From assembly GCF_900197875.1 (NCBI RefSeq), contig NZ_FZMO01000002.1:1-64000 (forward strand): 64,000 nucleotides of DNA, in the 5' to 3' direction. The position numbers and the translations under genes were made by a program. The notes below the pieces were generated by a model. It was not told the DNA's origin and did no database searches. It was given only the letters and a program-made list of their open reading frames with translations. This DNA is from Frankia canadensis. GTDB lineage: Bacteria > Actinomycetota > Actinomycetes > Frankiales > Frankiaceae. Shown in pieces: positions 50,495 through 60,240 of the stretch (position 1 is its first letter; each line of letters starts with the position of its first letter).

Positions 50495-51805
50495 ATGACC
50501 GACACCTTCGAGGCGCCAGCCCGATCTCTACCACGGGCCCGCGACACATTCTCGCCTGCCTGGCGCTATGTGCTCGACCACTCAATGGGCCTGCGGTCGG
50601 AACTTGATCGGATGCGCCGGCACGCACCCTTTTACGATGCCATCGTCGACGAGATCGACGGTCGCCGGATACGGATCGGTGACCATTGGCTCACAGATTT
50701 CGCATCCTGCAACTATCTCGGCCTCGATCTGGATCGCGAGATCATCGAGACGGTCCCGTCCTATCTTGACCGGTGGGGCACTCATCCGAGCTGGTCCAGA
50801 CTCATCGCCAGTCCGGTGCCCTATGACGAGATCGAGCGCTCCCTGGCCAGCCTGCTCGGCGCCGAGGACGCGCTGCTGCTGCCCACCATCACCCACATCC
50901 AGCTGTCGGTGCTGCCGGCGCTGGTCGGTACCGGCTCGTTGTTCGTCGAGGTCCACGCTCACCAGACCGCCCACGAGGGTGCCGCGATGACCGCCGCCCG
51001 CGGCGGCACCGTCGGCCGCTTCCGCGAGGACCGGCTCGACCGGCTGGAGCGCCGGCTGCGCACCGCACCGTTCCCCCGGCTGATCTGTGTCGACGGCGTG
51101 CACAGCATGACCGGCAACGGGCCGCCGCTGGCCGAGCTGCTCGCGCTCGCCCGGGAGCACGACGCGCTGCTCTACGTCGACGACGCGCACGGTTTCGGCG
51201 TCGTCGGGGAGCGCGGCCCGGCCGAGTCGAGCCCCTACGGCGATCGGGGCAACGGCATCGTGCGCCATCTCGGCGAGTCCTACGACCATCTGATCCTGGT
51301 CGGCGGGTTCTCCAAGGCGTACTCGTCGCTGCTCGCCTTCGTCGCCTGCCCGACGGAGGTCAAGGAGTACCTGAAGTCCGCGGCCGGGCCGTACATCTTC
51401 TCCGGACCCTCGCCGGTGGCCTCCCTGGCCACTGGTCTGGTGGGGCTTCAGGTCAACGAGCGGCGCGGCGACGAGCTGCGGGCCCGGCTGCACCGGCTGA
51501 CGTCCCGCCTTCTCGACGGGCTGCGCCGGCTCGGGCTCGGCACCCTGAACACGAGCGGTTTCCCGATCGTCGAGATCCCGCTCACGGACCCGGATCGGGC
51601 CGACGAGCTGGGCCGCTACCTGTACGACCGGGGTGTCTTCGCCTCCGTGGTGCCCTTCCCGGTGGTCCCGCGCGACCAGGTCGGCGTGCGCATCCAGATC
51701 ACGGCGGCGAACACCGACGCCGAGATCGACGACCTGCTCACCGTCCTCGGTGACGCGGCCGCACGCTACCCCCTGCTGCCGGTGGGCGCCCCGCCGGCCG
51801 GCTGA
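50495..51805 (+). CDS. PLP-dependent alpha-oxoamine synthase family enzyme (BioF/CqsA/KBL-like)
   Basis: A 436-residue fold-type I enzyme. It has DFASCNYLGLDLD, GAEDALLLPTITHIQLSVLP, VDGVHSMTGNGPPLAELLAL, DALLYVDDAHGFGVVGERG and the Schiff-base Lys in LVGGFSKAYSSLLAFVA, then SGPSPVASLATGLVGL. It should condense an amino acid with an acyl thioester, releasing CO2. Several core residues differ from BioF (for example the HPSWSRL segment instead of GSTGSRL), so the substrates are probably different. ATG 50495 with a weak CCGGG ahead. It is a stand-alone gene with a long leader. Confidence 0.87.
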   Translation: MTDTFEAPARSLPRARDTFSPAWRYVLDHSMGLRSELDRMRRHAPFYDAIVDEIDGRRIRIGDHWLTDFASCNYLGLDLDREIIETVPSYLDRWGTHPSWSRLIASPVPYDEIERSLASLLGAEDALLLPTITHIQLSVLPALVGTGSLFVEVHAHQTAHEGAAMTAARGGTVGRFREDRLDRLERRLRTAPFPRLICVDGVHSMTGNGPPLAELLALAREHDALLYVDDAHGFGVVGERGPAESSPYGDRGNGIVRHLGESYDHLILVGGFSKAYSSLLAFVACPTEVKEYLKSAAGPYIFSGPSPVASLATGLVGLQVNERRGDELRARLHRLTSRLLDGLRRLGLGTLNTSGFPIVEIPLTDPDRADELGRYLYDRGVFASVVPFPVVPRDQVGVRIQITAANTDAEIDDLLTVLGDAAARYPLLPVGAPPAG

Positions 51806-51956
51806 CGGTCTGCCTCACGCCGGCGGACGGCGCCACCGCCGCCGTGGGCCCGTCCGGGGGTCGCCGCCGGGTGCGGCCTCCTGCCTGAAGGGCGTCGGGC
51901 GCGGCTGCGGCACCCGGTGACGGCCAGGCGTCCGGTGCGGCGGGGCGCCCGGTGGG

Positions 51957-52829
51957 TCAGGCGTCCGGCGGGGCGAGGCGGCTGACGGGGTGACGGTCCC
52001 GCTCTAGCCGGACGTCGACGTCGCGGACCCGTTCGAGCACCTCGAGGTAGTCGCGGCGGGGCACCTCCCGGGCACCGAGGCTCAGCAGATGGTCGGTGGT
52101 CATCTGCACGTCGAGCAGGACGCCGCCCGCGGCGGCGAACCGGGCGTCGAAGTCGGCGAGCGCCACCTTGGACCCGTCGGTGCGGGTGTGGAACATCGAC
52201 TCGCCGGCGAACACCCCGCCGACCCCCACCCCGTAGACGCCGCCGACGAGGTCGTCGCCGTCCCAGACCTCCACGCTGTGCGCCCAGCCCAGCGCGTGCA
52301 GCTCGGCGTAGCCGTCGATCAGCTCGTCGGTGATCCAGCCGGACGTGCCGCCGCGCTGGCAGCCGCGGACCACGTCGACGAACGCCTCGTCGACGGTCGT
52401 GGTCCAGCCGCAGTTGCGCAGCCGCTTGCGCAGCGAGCGGTTCACCCGCACCCCGCCGGCCGGGATCACCGCCCGCGGGTCCGGGCTCCACCAGGGCAGG
52501 TCGTAGCCACCGGGGCGCTCCGGCGACAGGTGCAGGACCCGCCGCGCGGCGACGGCCGCCCGTAGCAGGTCCCGCAGCCGTACCGCCACACCCGTCCCGG
52601 ACCCCTCCCCGTTCGTGACCTCCCCGTTCTTGCCGTCGGCGTCCTTGCCGTCGGCGTCCTGGTCGTCGTCGCTGGGCCAGGGGAAGGCACCCGCGCGGTA
52701 GGCGCCGATGAGAGTCGGCGGGTCCAGCGTGCCGCCGACCGCGACGGGCGCCCGGCCCGGACTGCGCCACAGCGAGACGCCATCCCACACGGTGGGCCCC
52801 AGGGGGCGGGGCGGGGCGGTCAGCGCCAC
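51957..52829 (-). CDS. aat: Leucyl/phenylalanyl-tRNA-protein transferase
   Basis: A 290-residue Aat. Motifs: GTLDPPTLIGAYRAGAFPWP, LPWWSPDPRAVIP, SLRKRLRNCGWTTTVDEAF and ITDELIDGYAELHALGWAHS, then GDDLVGGVYGVGVGGVFAGE followed by SMFHTRTDGSKVAL. It adds Leu or Phe to N-terminal Arg/Lys as part of the N-degron pathway. An acidic insertion rich in Asp, Lys and Gly (DDDQDADGKDADGKNGEV) lies between two core segments, residues 46-72. The GTG start lies 44 nt after the diguanylate cyclase gene, probably one operon. Confidence 0.93.
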   Translation of the reverse strand: MALTAPPRPLGPTVWDGVSLWRSPGRAPVAVGGTLDPPTLIGAYRAGAFPWPSDDDQDADGKDADGKNGEVTNGEGSGTGVAVRLRDLLRAAVAARRVLHLSPERPGGYDLPWWSPDPRAVIPAGGVRVNRSLRKRLRNCGWTTTVDEAFVDVVRGCQRGGTSGWITDELIDGYAELHALGWAHSVEVWDGDDLVGGVYGVGVGGVFAGESMFHTRTDGSKVALADFDARFAAAGGVLLDVQMTTDHLLSLGAREVPRRDYLEVLERVRDVDVRLERDRHPVSRLAPPDA

Positions 52830-52872
52830 GAGCCCCGCGCGGGACCGCGCGCGGGCGCCGCGACTGATGTGA

Positions 52873-55422
52873 TCAGCACGGTACCTCCCTCGTCGTGGCG
52901 TGCCCGCCCGCCCGCCGGCCGCCGCGGGCCGCGGCACGCGCCGCCAGCGCGGCGGCCTCCCTCGTACCACCCTCCCGCGCGCCGCCGTCGCGGGCGCCGC
53001 CGTCGCGGGCATCGCCGTCGCGAGAACTGCTCTCCCGCGTGCCCCCGTCGCGCGCTCCGCCGTCGCGGGCGGTGGCATCGCGGCCGATGGCGCCTTCCCC
53101 GGACGGCGGGTACGCCGGCCCGGCGATCGTGGTCCGGCCGCCGGAGCCGGGCACGGACCCGACATCGATCGTCCCATCCGGTGACGCGCGCCGCCGCAGC
53201 TGTTCGGTGATCTGCTCGGGTGGTCCGGGTTCGCCGAGCAGGTAGCCCTGGGCCAGGTCGCAGCCGACGTCGGTGAGCATCCGCAGCGCGGCCGGCGTCT
53301 CCACGCCCTCGACGACGATGCGCAGGTCCAGCGAGTGGGCGAGCTGCACGGTGGAGCGCACGATCGCCTCCGCCCGCTTGTCGTGCTCCAGCCGCTGGAT
53401 GAACGACTTGTCGAGCTTCAGCACCGTCACCGGCAGCTCGAGCAGCCGGGCGAGCGAGGAGTACCCGGTCCCGTAGTCGTCCACGGCGATGCCGACGCCG
53501 AGTTCCCGCAACTGCCCGAGCACGTTCGCCGAGCGGGCCCGGTCCAGCATCAGCGTCGTCTCGGTGACCTCCAGCTCCAGTGCGGCGGGGCTCAGCCCGA
53601 AGCCGGTGAGCATGCGGCTGACCTCCTCCGGGAAGCCCCGGTCGAGCAGGTCGGACGCGGAGAGGTTCACCGCGACGGCGACGTCCAGGCCGGCGGCGTG
53701 CCAGCGCCGGCACTGGTCGAGCGCGCTCTGCAGCACCTCGATGGTGAGCATCCGCATGAAGCCGGCCTGCTCGGCCAACGGGACGAAGTCGCACGGCGCG
53801 AGCAGCCCGCGGGTGGGATGCCGCCAGCGCACGAGCGCCTCGACGGCGTCCGCCCGGCCGGAGTCCAACGCGACCTTGACCTGGTAGTGGACCTCGAGCT
53901 GACCGGTGCCGAGGGCCGCGCGCAGCGCCTCGATCAGGTCCAGGCGGGCGAGGCTGTTCGTGTCGGCCCCCGGATGGTAGGCCTCGACGCCGCTGCGGTT
54001 CGTCTTCGCCGAGTACATCGCGACGTCCGCGCGGCGCAGCAGCGTCTGGGCGTCCTGGGCGTGCTCCGGATAGACGGCGGCGCCGATGCTCGCGCCCACG
54101 TGCAGGGTCACCCCGCCGACGTCGAAGGGGTCGGCAAGCACGGCCAGCACCCGGTCGGCGACGCTGCGGGCCGCGTCGCAGTCGGCGTCCTCGAGCAGCA
54201 CCGCGAACTCGTCGCCGCCGAGCCTGGCATGCAGGTCGCCGGGGCGCAGGGCGTCGGAGATGCGCGAACCGACCTGGGTGAGCAGGGCGTCGCCCGCCTG
54301 GTGGCCGAGCGAGTCGTTGATGACCTTGAAACGGTCGAGGTCGAGCAGCAGCAGCGCGAAGGTGCCCGGACTGCCCAGGTTCTGCTCGACCCGGGCGAGC
54401 CGCTCGATGAAGCCACGGCGGTTCGCCAGGCCCGTCAGGTCGTCGGTGCGGGCCAGCACCCGGCTCTCCGCCAGCTGCTGGACCTCGATGAAGGTGAACG
54501 CGGCCCGGGTGAGGGCGGCGAGCACCGTGGCGGCCGCGAGGCCCACGGTCAGCGGCGGCAGGGCGATCGTGGCGCCGAGCACCAGCAGGCCGAGCGCGAC
54601 GGTGGCGAGGACCAGGGGAACCGCGATCACGCCCCAGCCGGACATGCTCGCCGGCGGCCGCCAGCGGGGACGCAGCCACGCGGCCAGCGCCGGCATGAGC
54701 ACCGAGAACATCCACAGACTGGGCAGGACGCCGCCCGATGGCTCCCCGCCGATCGTGACGATCACGAGGAGCAGCGAGTCGGCGGCCGCGAAACCCGCGA
54801 GCCCGGCGCCGAGCAGCCACCACACCCGCCCCGACCGCCTGCCGAGCACCCCGAACACGGTCGCCACGAGCAGGATCAGCAGCAGGTCGGCGAGCGGGTA
54901 GATGACGTTGACCGTCATCGTCCAGGCGCTGTACTCCGGGTTCGCCCGCGCCATCGCGACGCCGATGCCGCTGGTCAGCGCGGCCACACCGAGCAGTCCG
55001 ACGAACGCGTCCAGCCAGACGCTGCGGTGCAGGCGCACCAGACGGCGGCGCAGCAGCAGGATCACCGCGAGATAGCAGGCCGGGTAGAACAGCAGCCAGC
55101 CCAGATCCGCCAGCGACGGCCGAATGGCCGTGCCGCTGTCGTGGACCGCCACGTTGTGGTAGACCGTCCCGCAGCCGTAGCTGACCAGGCCGGCGCCGAG
55201 CAGCGCCCAGGGCGTGCGTTCCCCGCGCACGAGCACGGCCCGGCTCAGGCAGAGCAGCCCCGAGCCGATCGCCACGCCGTAGCTCATCGACCGTGCCTCC
55301 GCGCCGAATCGCGGCATGTCCACGAACGATGCGACGGAAAGAAAAAGTGCAGTGACGATGAGTAGTAGCTGGGTGATCCGAACCAGGCGGAATCGCCGTG
55401 GGGGAGGTGGCGACGTGGTCAA
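52873..55422 (-). CDS. Membrane-bound GGDEF-EAL cyclic-di-GMP enzyme
   Basis: An 849-residue protein. The N-terminal 310 residues contain about nine transmembrane helices in a 7TM/MHYT-like sensory region. The GGDEF domain (about 335-490) has DLTGLANRRGFIER, LDLDRFKVINDSLGHQAGDA and an intact RLGGDEFAVLLED site. The EAL domain (about 505-750) has an intact VEALVRWRHP, with NLSAS, LELEVTETTLML and DDYGTGYSSLARL, so both synthesis and hydrolysis are possible. The last 90 residues are a repetitive Arg/Asp/Gly tail. The start is TTG 55422, with a purine-rich GGGGGGATG stretch upstream. Confidence 0.9.
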   Translation of the reverse strand: MTTSPPPPRRFRLVRITQLLLIVTALFLSVASFVDMPRFGAEARSMSYGVAIGSGLLCLSRAVLVRGERTPWALLGAGLVSYGCGTVYHNVAVHDSGTAIRPSLADLGWLLFYPACYLAVILLLRRRLVRLHRSVWLDAFVGLLGVAALTSGIGVAMARANPEYSAWTMTVNVIYPLADLLLILLVATVFGVLGRRSGRVWWLLGAGLAGFAAADSLLLVIVTIGGEPSGGVLPSLWMFSVLMPALAAWLRPRWRPPASMSGWGVIAVPLVLATVALGLLVLGATIALPPLTVGLAAATVLAALTRAAFTFIEVQQLAESRVLARTDDLTGLANRRGFIERLARVEQNLGSPGTFALLLLDLDRFKVINDSLGHQAGDALLTQVGSRISDALRPGDLHARLGGDEFAVLLEDADCDAARSVADRVLAVLADPFDVGGVTLHVGASIGAAVYPEHAQDAQTLLRRADVAMYSAKTNRSGVEAYHPGADTNSLARLDLIEALRAALGTGQLEVHYQVKVALDSGRADAVEALVRWRHPTRGLLAPCDFVPLAEQAGFMRMLTIEVLQSALDQCRRWHAAGLDVAVAVNLSASDLLDRGFPEEVSRMLTGFGLSPAALELEVTETTLMLDRARSANVLGQLRELGVGIAVDDYGTGYSSLARLLELPVTVLKLDKSFIQRLEHDKRAEAIVRSTVQLAHSLDLRIVVEGVETPAALRMLTDVGCDLAQGYLLGEPGPPEQITEQLRRRASPDGTIDVGSVPGSGGRTTIAGPAYPPSGEGAIGRDATARDGGARDGGTRESSSRDGDARDGGARDGGAREGGTREAAALAARAAARGGRRAGGHATTREVPC
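52967..53070 (-). repeat. 15-bp tandem repeats at the 3' end of the GGDEF-EAL gene
   Basis: Imperfect GCCGCCGTCGCGGGC-type units repeat at least six times and encode ARDGG/TRESS repeats of the C-terminal tail. Such minisatellites in linkers recur in this window. Confidence 0.65.
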
Positions 55423-56790
55423 TCGGTCATCCCCCCCGCAGTGCCATCGGTCCGCCAGTCGTCCCGCGCGGCCCCGGCCCTGACTACTGGACGGACCATG
55501 CCGAGATTCTCGTACATGCAGGTTTCCCGGGATAACGGGTGGAAGTCCGTCGCTGGTTGTCTGTTACGACGTTGGGTCTGCCGCGCGTGCTCGGCCCCGT
55601 GACCAGGCCGAGTGCGACTCTCTGTGTGCGGACTGGCTTGGCGGCGTCAGGTGGTCGCCCGGGTGGGTGAGCCTCCGTCGCGATCGAGGTGTGCCTGCGT
55701 CCCGCGGCGGGCGGGGCGACCGATCCGCCCACGCGCCTCCGGCGGCCCGCTCGGACGATCGACAGGCATGCGCGTCCACCCTGGACCGGGTGCCGCCCGG
55801 CGGACCCGGCGGCCCGGCCTGCGCGGCTCCGCGTCCAGCACCGGCGTCGCGCCAGAGCCGCACCCGGCGTCGGCGCCAGGTGGCCGGCGTCGGTGAGACC
55901 GGGCGTCCGCGGCCGGCGCGGTCCCGGGAATCGAATCCGGCGAACACGCCGACGGGCATTGTCGAATCGAGTTCGTCGAACGACGCGACGGGCGGCTCCC
56001 GTGTCTTCCGTGGCGGACGTCGGGCATTGAGAATATATTGCCGTCGCCGGGCTGCCGAGAGTTGTTCCGGACCGGCCGAGTCTTTGTCAGGCGTTCCGAA
56101 AGAATGTTCCCGGAGTGGAGTTCCGCCGCGTCCCGGATTCCCGCTGGTGTGGAATTGGCCGAATTCCTGGAGGTAGACGCCCGGCCGGGCGTGCCGCATG
56201 CTGAGGTGACTGTGGGCGACGGCCGCACCGGCCCCTTCGCCCGGCCGGCCGGCTGCCCCGGTTGATACCGCCCGCACCGAGGCGGCCGGTTCGGCCGGCG
56301 TCAGCGTCCGCCGGCGCTCGGCCCACGCTTGCTCGGCCCACGCTTGCTCGGCCCACGCTTGCTCGGCCCACGCTCGGCCTGGTTCGCGGCGTGGCTCCCG
56401 CCGGCCGCCCCTCGCGCTGCGCGTTGCGGCGGAGCAGGGGGGCGCCGGTCCCGGGCGGGCAGGTGTGGCCCACGGGTCCCGCCCGGGACCGGCTTGGGCG
56501 TCGGCCATCGAGGGGGCAACTCGTTGCCGACCGGCGCCCGGGGCGCGGTCCCGCGTCCGGGGACCTCCCGTCGACCCGGTCGGAAACCGCGTTGGAGTCC
56601 CAGTCGACCGCATCCACCGCAAACGGACCAGGGCAGCCGACAGGTGATTCTCCGGGCCGGCGGTGCACCGGACAGGAAACGGACACGGAGGTGGCGGAGG
56701 TCCCTGTTCCGCTGGTTCGGCCCGTTCACCTGACCCCGCTGACTATCCTGATCTAGGCCGCACGGACGGTGTCGAGGGAACGGGGTCGAC
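55423..56790. other. Non-coding stretch of about 1.4 kb with a minisatellite
   Basis: No frame has the third-position GC or motifs of a gene. It contains the 15-bp tandem repeat at 56317 and an AT-richer block near 56030-56170. Upstream of the XRE regulator at 56791 it must hold that promoter. It could be decayed coding DNA. Confidence 0.5.
56317..56380 (+). repeat. Tandem repeat of GCTCGGCCCACGCTT
   Basis: Three exact 15-bp copies (56317-56361), a fourth with a final mismatch and a partial fifth. The 15-bp length keeps every reading frame open through it. Confidence 0.85.
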
Positions 56791-58845
56791 GTGTCTGTCG
56801 ATAAGCATCCGGGATGGACGCCGAACATACTTCGGCGTTTTCGCGAGGCGCATGGCCTGACTCAGGACGGACTCGCCGAACGACTGCGCGGACTGCCCGC
56901 GAAGGACGGTTTTGCCCCGCCGGCCGCCACCGCCGAAATGGTCCGCCGCCATGAGCTCGGAAAGGTCTTTCCGGGCGTTGCCTACCGCCGTTCGTACTGT
57001 CGGCTGTTCGGCGTGACCGAGCCGGAGCTGGGCTTCCGGCCTCCGCTGCCCGGCGAGGCCGTCGGCGGGCAGCCGGCGGGGACGCCGACCTGGCCTGGCC
57101 CACAGCCGCCACCAGGCGGGACGGCGGGCACGCGGCCCGACCCCGGCTGGCCGGCGACCCCGCCGGGGCGGGCCGACGGGCCGCCGGAGGTGAGCCGTCC
57201 ACCGGCGGGCCTGGCCCGCCCGGCGACGGAGACGGCAGGGCTGCCCGCGGGTGTGCCGGCCCCCGGGAGCCGGCGCCCGGCGCTGCTGGATGGTCCGGCG
57301 GTCCGGCTGGAGGGAGCGCCAGGGGGTGCGGGTGAGCTGGTGGCCGGCGGCGCGGCGGGGATCAGCCCGGGCGCGCCGGCGTGGACGCGGCACAGCAACG
57401 ATCTGCTCGCGGCCTACCTGTCGGCCACGGTCACCGGCGTCAGGCCGTCGCCCGCCGGCCCGTCACCCGCCGGCCCGTCACCCGCCGTGTCCGCGGGCGC
57501 CCGCGGGTCCGCCGGCGCCGCCGCCTCCCCGAGCTCCGCCGCGGCCGCCGGGATCGCCCTGAACTCCGCGCCGGCGCGCGTCGGCGCCTCCCCGGCCGCG
57601 GCGGCGCACGCCCGCGGCTCGCTCCCCGCGGCGCCGTCGGCCGGGGCGGTGGCGACCACGCGCCCGCGGGTGCCCGGACAGCCGGTCGCGGCGCGGACGG
57701 CGACCGCGCCGGTCACACCCGCCGCCGGTCCCGCCGGTCCCGCCGGTCCCGCCGGTGAGGCGGACGGATGGGACGCCGTCCGCCTCGCCCACGAATGGCT
57801 CCTGATGGAACCGCCGCAGCTCGCCGAGCTCGCCGCCGGCCGGCACGTCGGCGCCGCGCTGGCGGAGCGGGTGGAAGGGCGGGTCGGGCAGTTCCGCCGC
57901 CTCGACGACTACGTCGGCGGGCGAGACCTCGTCAGCCTTGTCGAGCGGGAGCTGCTGGGCACCGTGACGATGCTGCGCGAGGCCGTCTACGGCGCCGAGG
58001 TAGGGCGGCGGCTGCTGTCGTCGGTGGCCCAGCTGTGCCAGCTCGCCGGCTGGATCGCCGCGGACGCCGGCCGGCACGCCGCCGCGGAGCGCTACCTCAC
58101 CGGCGGGATCCGCGCGGCCCACGCGGGCGCCGACCCCTCGCTCGCCGCGAACCTCATCTCCACCCAGGCCTACCAGATGGTCAACCGCGGGGACGTCCGC
58201 CGCGGTGTGCTGCTCGCGCAGACCGCCTGCGCCGGTGTCGGCTCCGCCGCCTCGGCGACCACGCAGGCGCTGCTCGCCGACCGCCTCGCCTGGGCGCATG
58301 CCCGGGCGGGGGACCGGCGCGCGTGCGAGCGGTCGCTGGCCACCGTCGAGCGCCTGTTCGCGCGGCGCGACCCGGACGCCGACCCCGAGTGGGTCTACTG
58401 GCTCGACGGCCGCGAGATCGACGTGATGGCCGGCCGGTGCTGGACGGAGCTGTGCCGGCCCGACCGGGCCGAGCAGCGGCTGCGCCAGGGCCTGACCGGC
58501 TACGACCCGCTGCGGGCGCGGGAGATCTCGCTGTACGAGACCTGGTTCGCCGAGGTCCACCTGCAACGCGGGGACGTGGAGGAGGCCTGCGCGCGGGCGA
58601 CGCGCGCCGCCCGGCTCGACGTCCGGGTGAACTCCGCGCGGACCTCAGAGCGGCTGCGGATGCTCGCCCGCAGGCTCGCCGGCTATCGCTCGGTCCGGGC
58701 GGTCCGCGAGTTCGCCGAGATCTACCAGACGCTGCGGTCGACGACCCCCGGCGGCGGCCGCCCGCGCCCCGAACCGCCCACCGGCCGCCGGCCAGGTGCC
58801 AGCGTGCCCGGTCAGTCCCGATCCCGGCCGGGACCGGCGTGCTAG
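56791..58845 (+). CDS. XRE-type helix-turn-helix protein with C-terminal TPR-like domain
   Basis: A 684-residue regulator. The N-terminal XRE domain (residues 10-75) reads WTPNILRRFREAHGLTQDGL and EMVRRHELGKVFPGVAYRRS. A 230-residue linker of Pro/Ala/Gly with short SPAGP and GPAGP repeats follows. From about residue 325 the chain is helical and TPR-like (YLTGGIRAAHAGADPSLAAN, AGDRRACERSLATVERLFAR). This layout resembles Streptomyces regulators with a tetratricopeptide receiver. GTG start 56791 directly before SVDKHPGW. No clear target gene; the neighbour is the convergent glycosyltransferase. Confidence 0.82.
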   Translation: MSVDKHPGWTPNILRRFREAHGLTQDGLAERLRGLPAKDGFAPPAATAEMVRRHELGKVFPGVAYRRSYCRLFGVTEPELGFRPPLPGEAVGGQPAGTPTWPGPQPPPGGTAGTRPDPGWPATPPGRADGPPEVSRPPAGLARPATETAGLPAGVPAPGSRRPALLDGPAVRLEGAPGGAGELVAGGAAGISPGAPAWTRHSNDLLAAYLSATVTGVRPSPAGPSPAGPSPAVSAGARGSAGAAASPSSAAAAGIALNSAPARVGASPAAAAHARGSLPAAPSAGAVATTRPRVPGQPVAARTATAPVTPAAGPAGPAGPAGEADGWDAVRLAHEWLLMEPPQLAELAAGRHVGAALAERVEGRVGQFRRLDDYVGGRDLVSLVERELLGTVTMLREAVYGAEVGRRLLSSVAQLCQLAGWIAADAGRHAAAERYLTGGIRAAHAGADPSLAANLISTQAYQMVNRGDVRRGVLLAQTACAGVGSAASATTQALLADRLAWAHARAGDRRACERSLATVERLFARRDPDADPEWVYWLDGREIDVMAGRCWTELCRPDRAEQRLRQGLTGYDPLRAREISLYETWFAEVHLQRGDVEEACARATRAARLDVRVNSARTSERLRMLARRLAGYRSVRAVREFAEIYQTLRSTTPGGGRPRPEPPTGRRPGASVPGQSRSRPGPAC

Positions 58846-58989
58846 GTCAGACGAGCGGGCCCGGGGACAATGGCGGGTCGGGTCCACCCAGGGGAAGCGG
58901 GCCGTGGACGCCGGCCGTGGGCACCGTCCTGGTGGACTTGGTGCTCCTCCCACCCATGGGAAGTCGGCCGCGGACCCTCGCGTGCGGAT

Positions 58990-60240
58990 CTACCCGGCGG
59001 ATCGCGACTGGCTACCGGCACTCGTGGTCGGCTCGGAGTTCGGGTCGGGGTCGGCGGCGAGGCGTCGGTAGAGGTCCAGGTGCGCGCGGGCCGCGGCGGC
59101 CCAGGTGTAGCGGGCGGCGACGGCCTGGCCGTGGGCCGCCCGTCGCACGTCGGGCTGCTCGTCGGGGTGGCCGGCCGAGTCGAGCAGGGCGGCGGCGAGG
59201 TCGTCGGCGGTCGTCGCGTAGCGCGCCGCGCCGCCGAGCACCTCCCGCAGGACCGGCAGGTCCCGGGCGACCACGGGCACCCCGGCGGCCAGCGCCTCCA
59301 GGGCGGCCAGGCCGAAGCCCTCCTTCGTCGACGGGAACGCGAACGCCTCCGCCTGCGCGACGAGCGCCGGCAGCGCCGCGTGGTCGACGGGCCCGAGGAT
59401 CCGCGGGACCACCTCGAGGCGCGCCGCCCGGGCGAGCACGGCCTGCCGGTAGTCGCGGTAGTCGAACAGCGTCTCGCCGCCCGCGACGACCAGGGTCAGG
59501 TCCGTGCGGACCCGGCGGAGCAGGCCCATCGCCTCGACCAGATCGGCGGTGCCCTTGCGCGGTTCGATCCCGCCGACGGTGAGGACGTACCGGCCGAGCC
59601 GAGCCGCCCAGGCCCGCCGGGCGTCGTGGTCGGCGGCGCCGGCGGCGAACCGCGCGGCGTCCACCCCGTTCGGGATCACCACCGGCCGGATCCCGAAACC
59701 CCGCTCGACCTCGGCGGCGACCGCGGTGGACACGCACACGTGCGCGGTGGGCGCGATGACGGCGCGATCGTGGCAGGCGACGAGCTCCGGGGTGCTGAAG
59801 GCGTCGAGATGGTGGATCGTGCGCACGCACCTCGCCGCCCCCCGCGGTCCCGACCCGCCCCCGGTGCTGGCGTTGATGGGGTCGGCGGCCTCGGTGGCGG
59901 CGAGGACGGCGTTGGCGCTGATGCAGTCCTGGGCGTGCACGGCGTCGTAGCCGGCGGCGTCGAACGCGTCCGCGAGCACCGCGATGGACCGTGTGATCCG
60001 GGCGCCCACCGGCTCGTCCGGCACCTCGGGAAACGGCACCGCCCGCACCCGGACCCGCGGGTCGACGGGTCGGAAGAAGCCGCCGTCCCCGCCGCGGGCG
60101 AGCGTCCACACGTCGACCTCGACGCCGGCCCCCAGGGCGACCAGCGCCTCCGCGAGCGCCAGGGTGTGCACGACGCCGCCGCGGGGCCGCGTCGAGTAGG
60201 TCAGCAGTGCGACCCGCACGCCCCCGGGCGTGGCCGTCAC
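58990..60240 (-). CDS. MSMEG_0565-family glycosyltransferase
   Basis: A 416-residue GT4-type glycosyltransferase. It has VALLTYSTRPRGGVVHTLAL at the N-terminus, CVRTIHHLDAFSTPELVACH, VVIPNGVDAARFA, GGIEPRKGTADLVEAMGLL and the donor-sugar site STKEGFGLAALEALAAGVPV. The start and gene order match the MSMEG_0565 family found in the conserved nitrilase (Nit1C) cluster. GTG start overlapping the preceding gene's stop (GTGA), so it is in the same operon. The sugar and acceptor are unknown. Confidence 0.88.
   Translation of the reverse strand: MTATPGGVRVALLTYSTRPRGGVVHTLALAEALVALGAGVEVDVWTLARGGDGGFFRPVDPRVRVRAVPFPEVPDEPVGARITRSIAVLADAFDAAGYDAVHAQDCISANAVLAATEAADPINASTGGGSGPRGAARCVRTIHHLDAFSTPELVACHDRAVIAPTAHVCVSTAVAAEVERGFGIRPVVIPNGVDAARFAAGAADHDARRAWAARLGRYVLTVGGIEPRKGTADLVEAMGLLRRVRTDLTLVVAGGETLFDYRDYRQAVLARAARLEVVPRILGPVDHAALPALVAQAEAFAFPSTKEGFGLAALEALAAGVPVVARDLPVLREVLGGAARYATTADDLAAALLDSAGHPDEQPDVRRAAHGQAVAARYTWAAAARAHLDLYRRLAADPDPNSEPTTSAGSQSRSAG

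Noticed and set aside
55564-56622. A 352-residue minus-strand frame containing WAEQA repeats
   Set aside because: The repeats come from a 15-bp minisatellite that keeps all frames open. Third-position GC is only moderate, and no fold or start site is recognisable.
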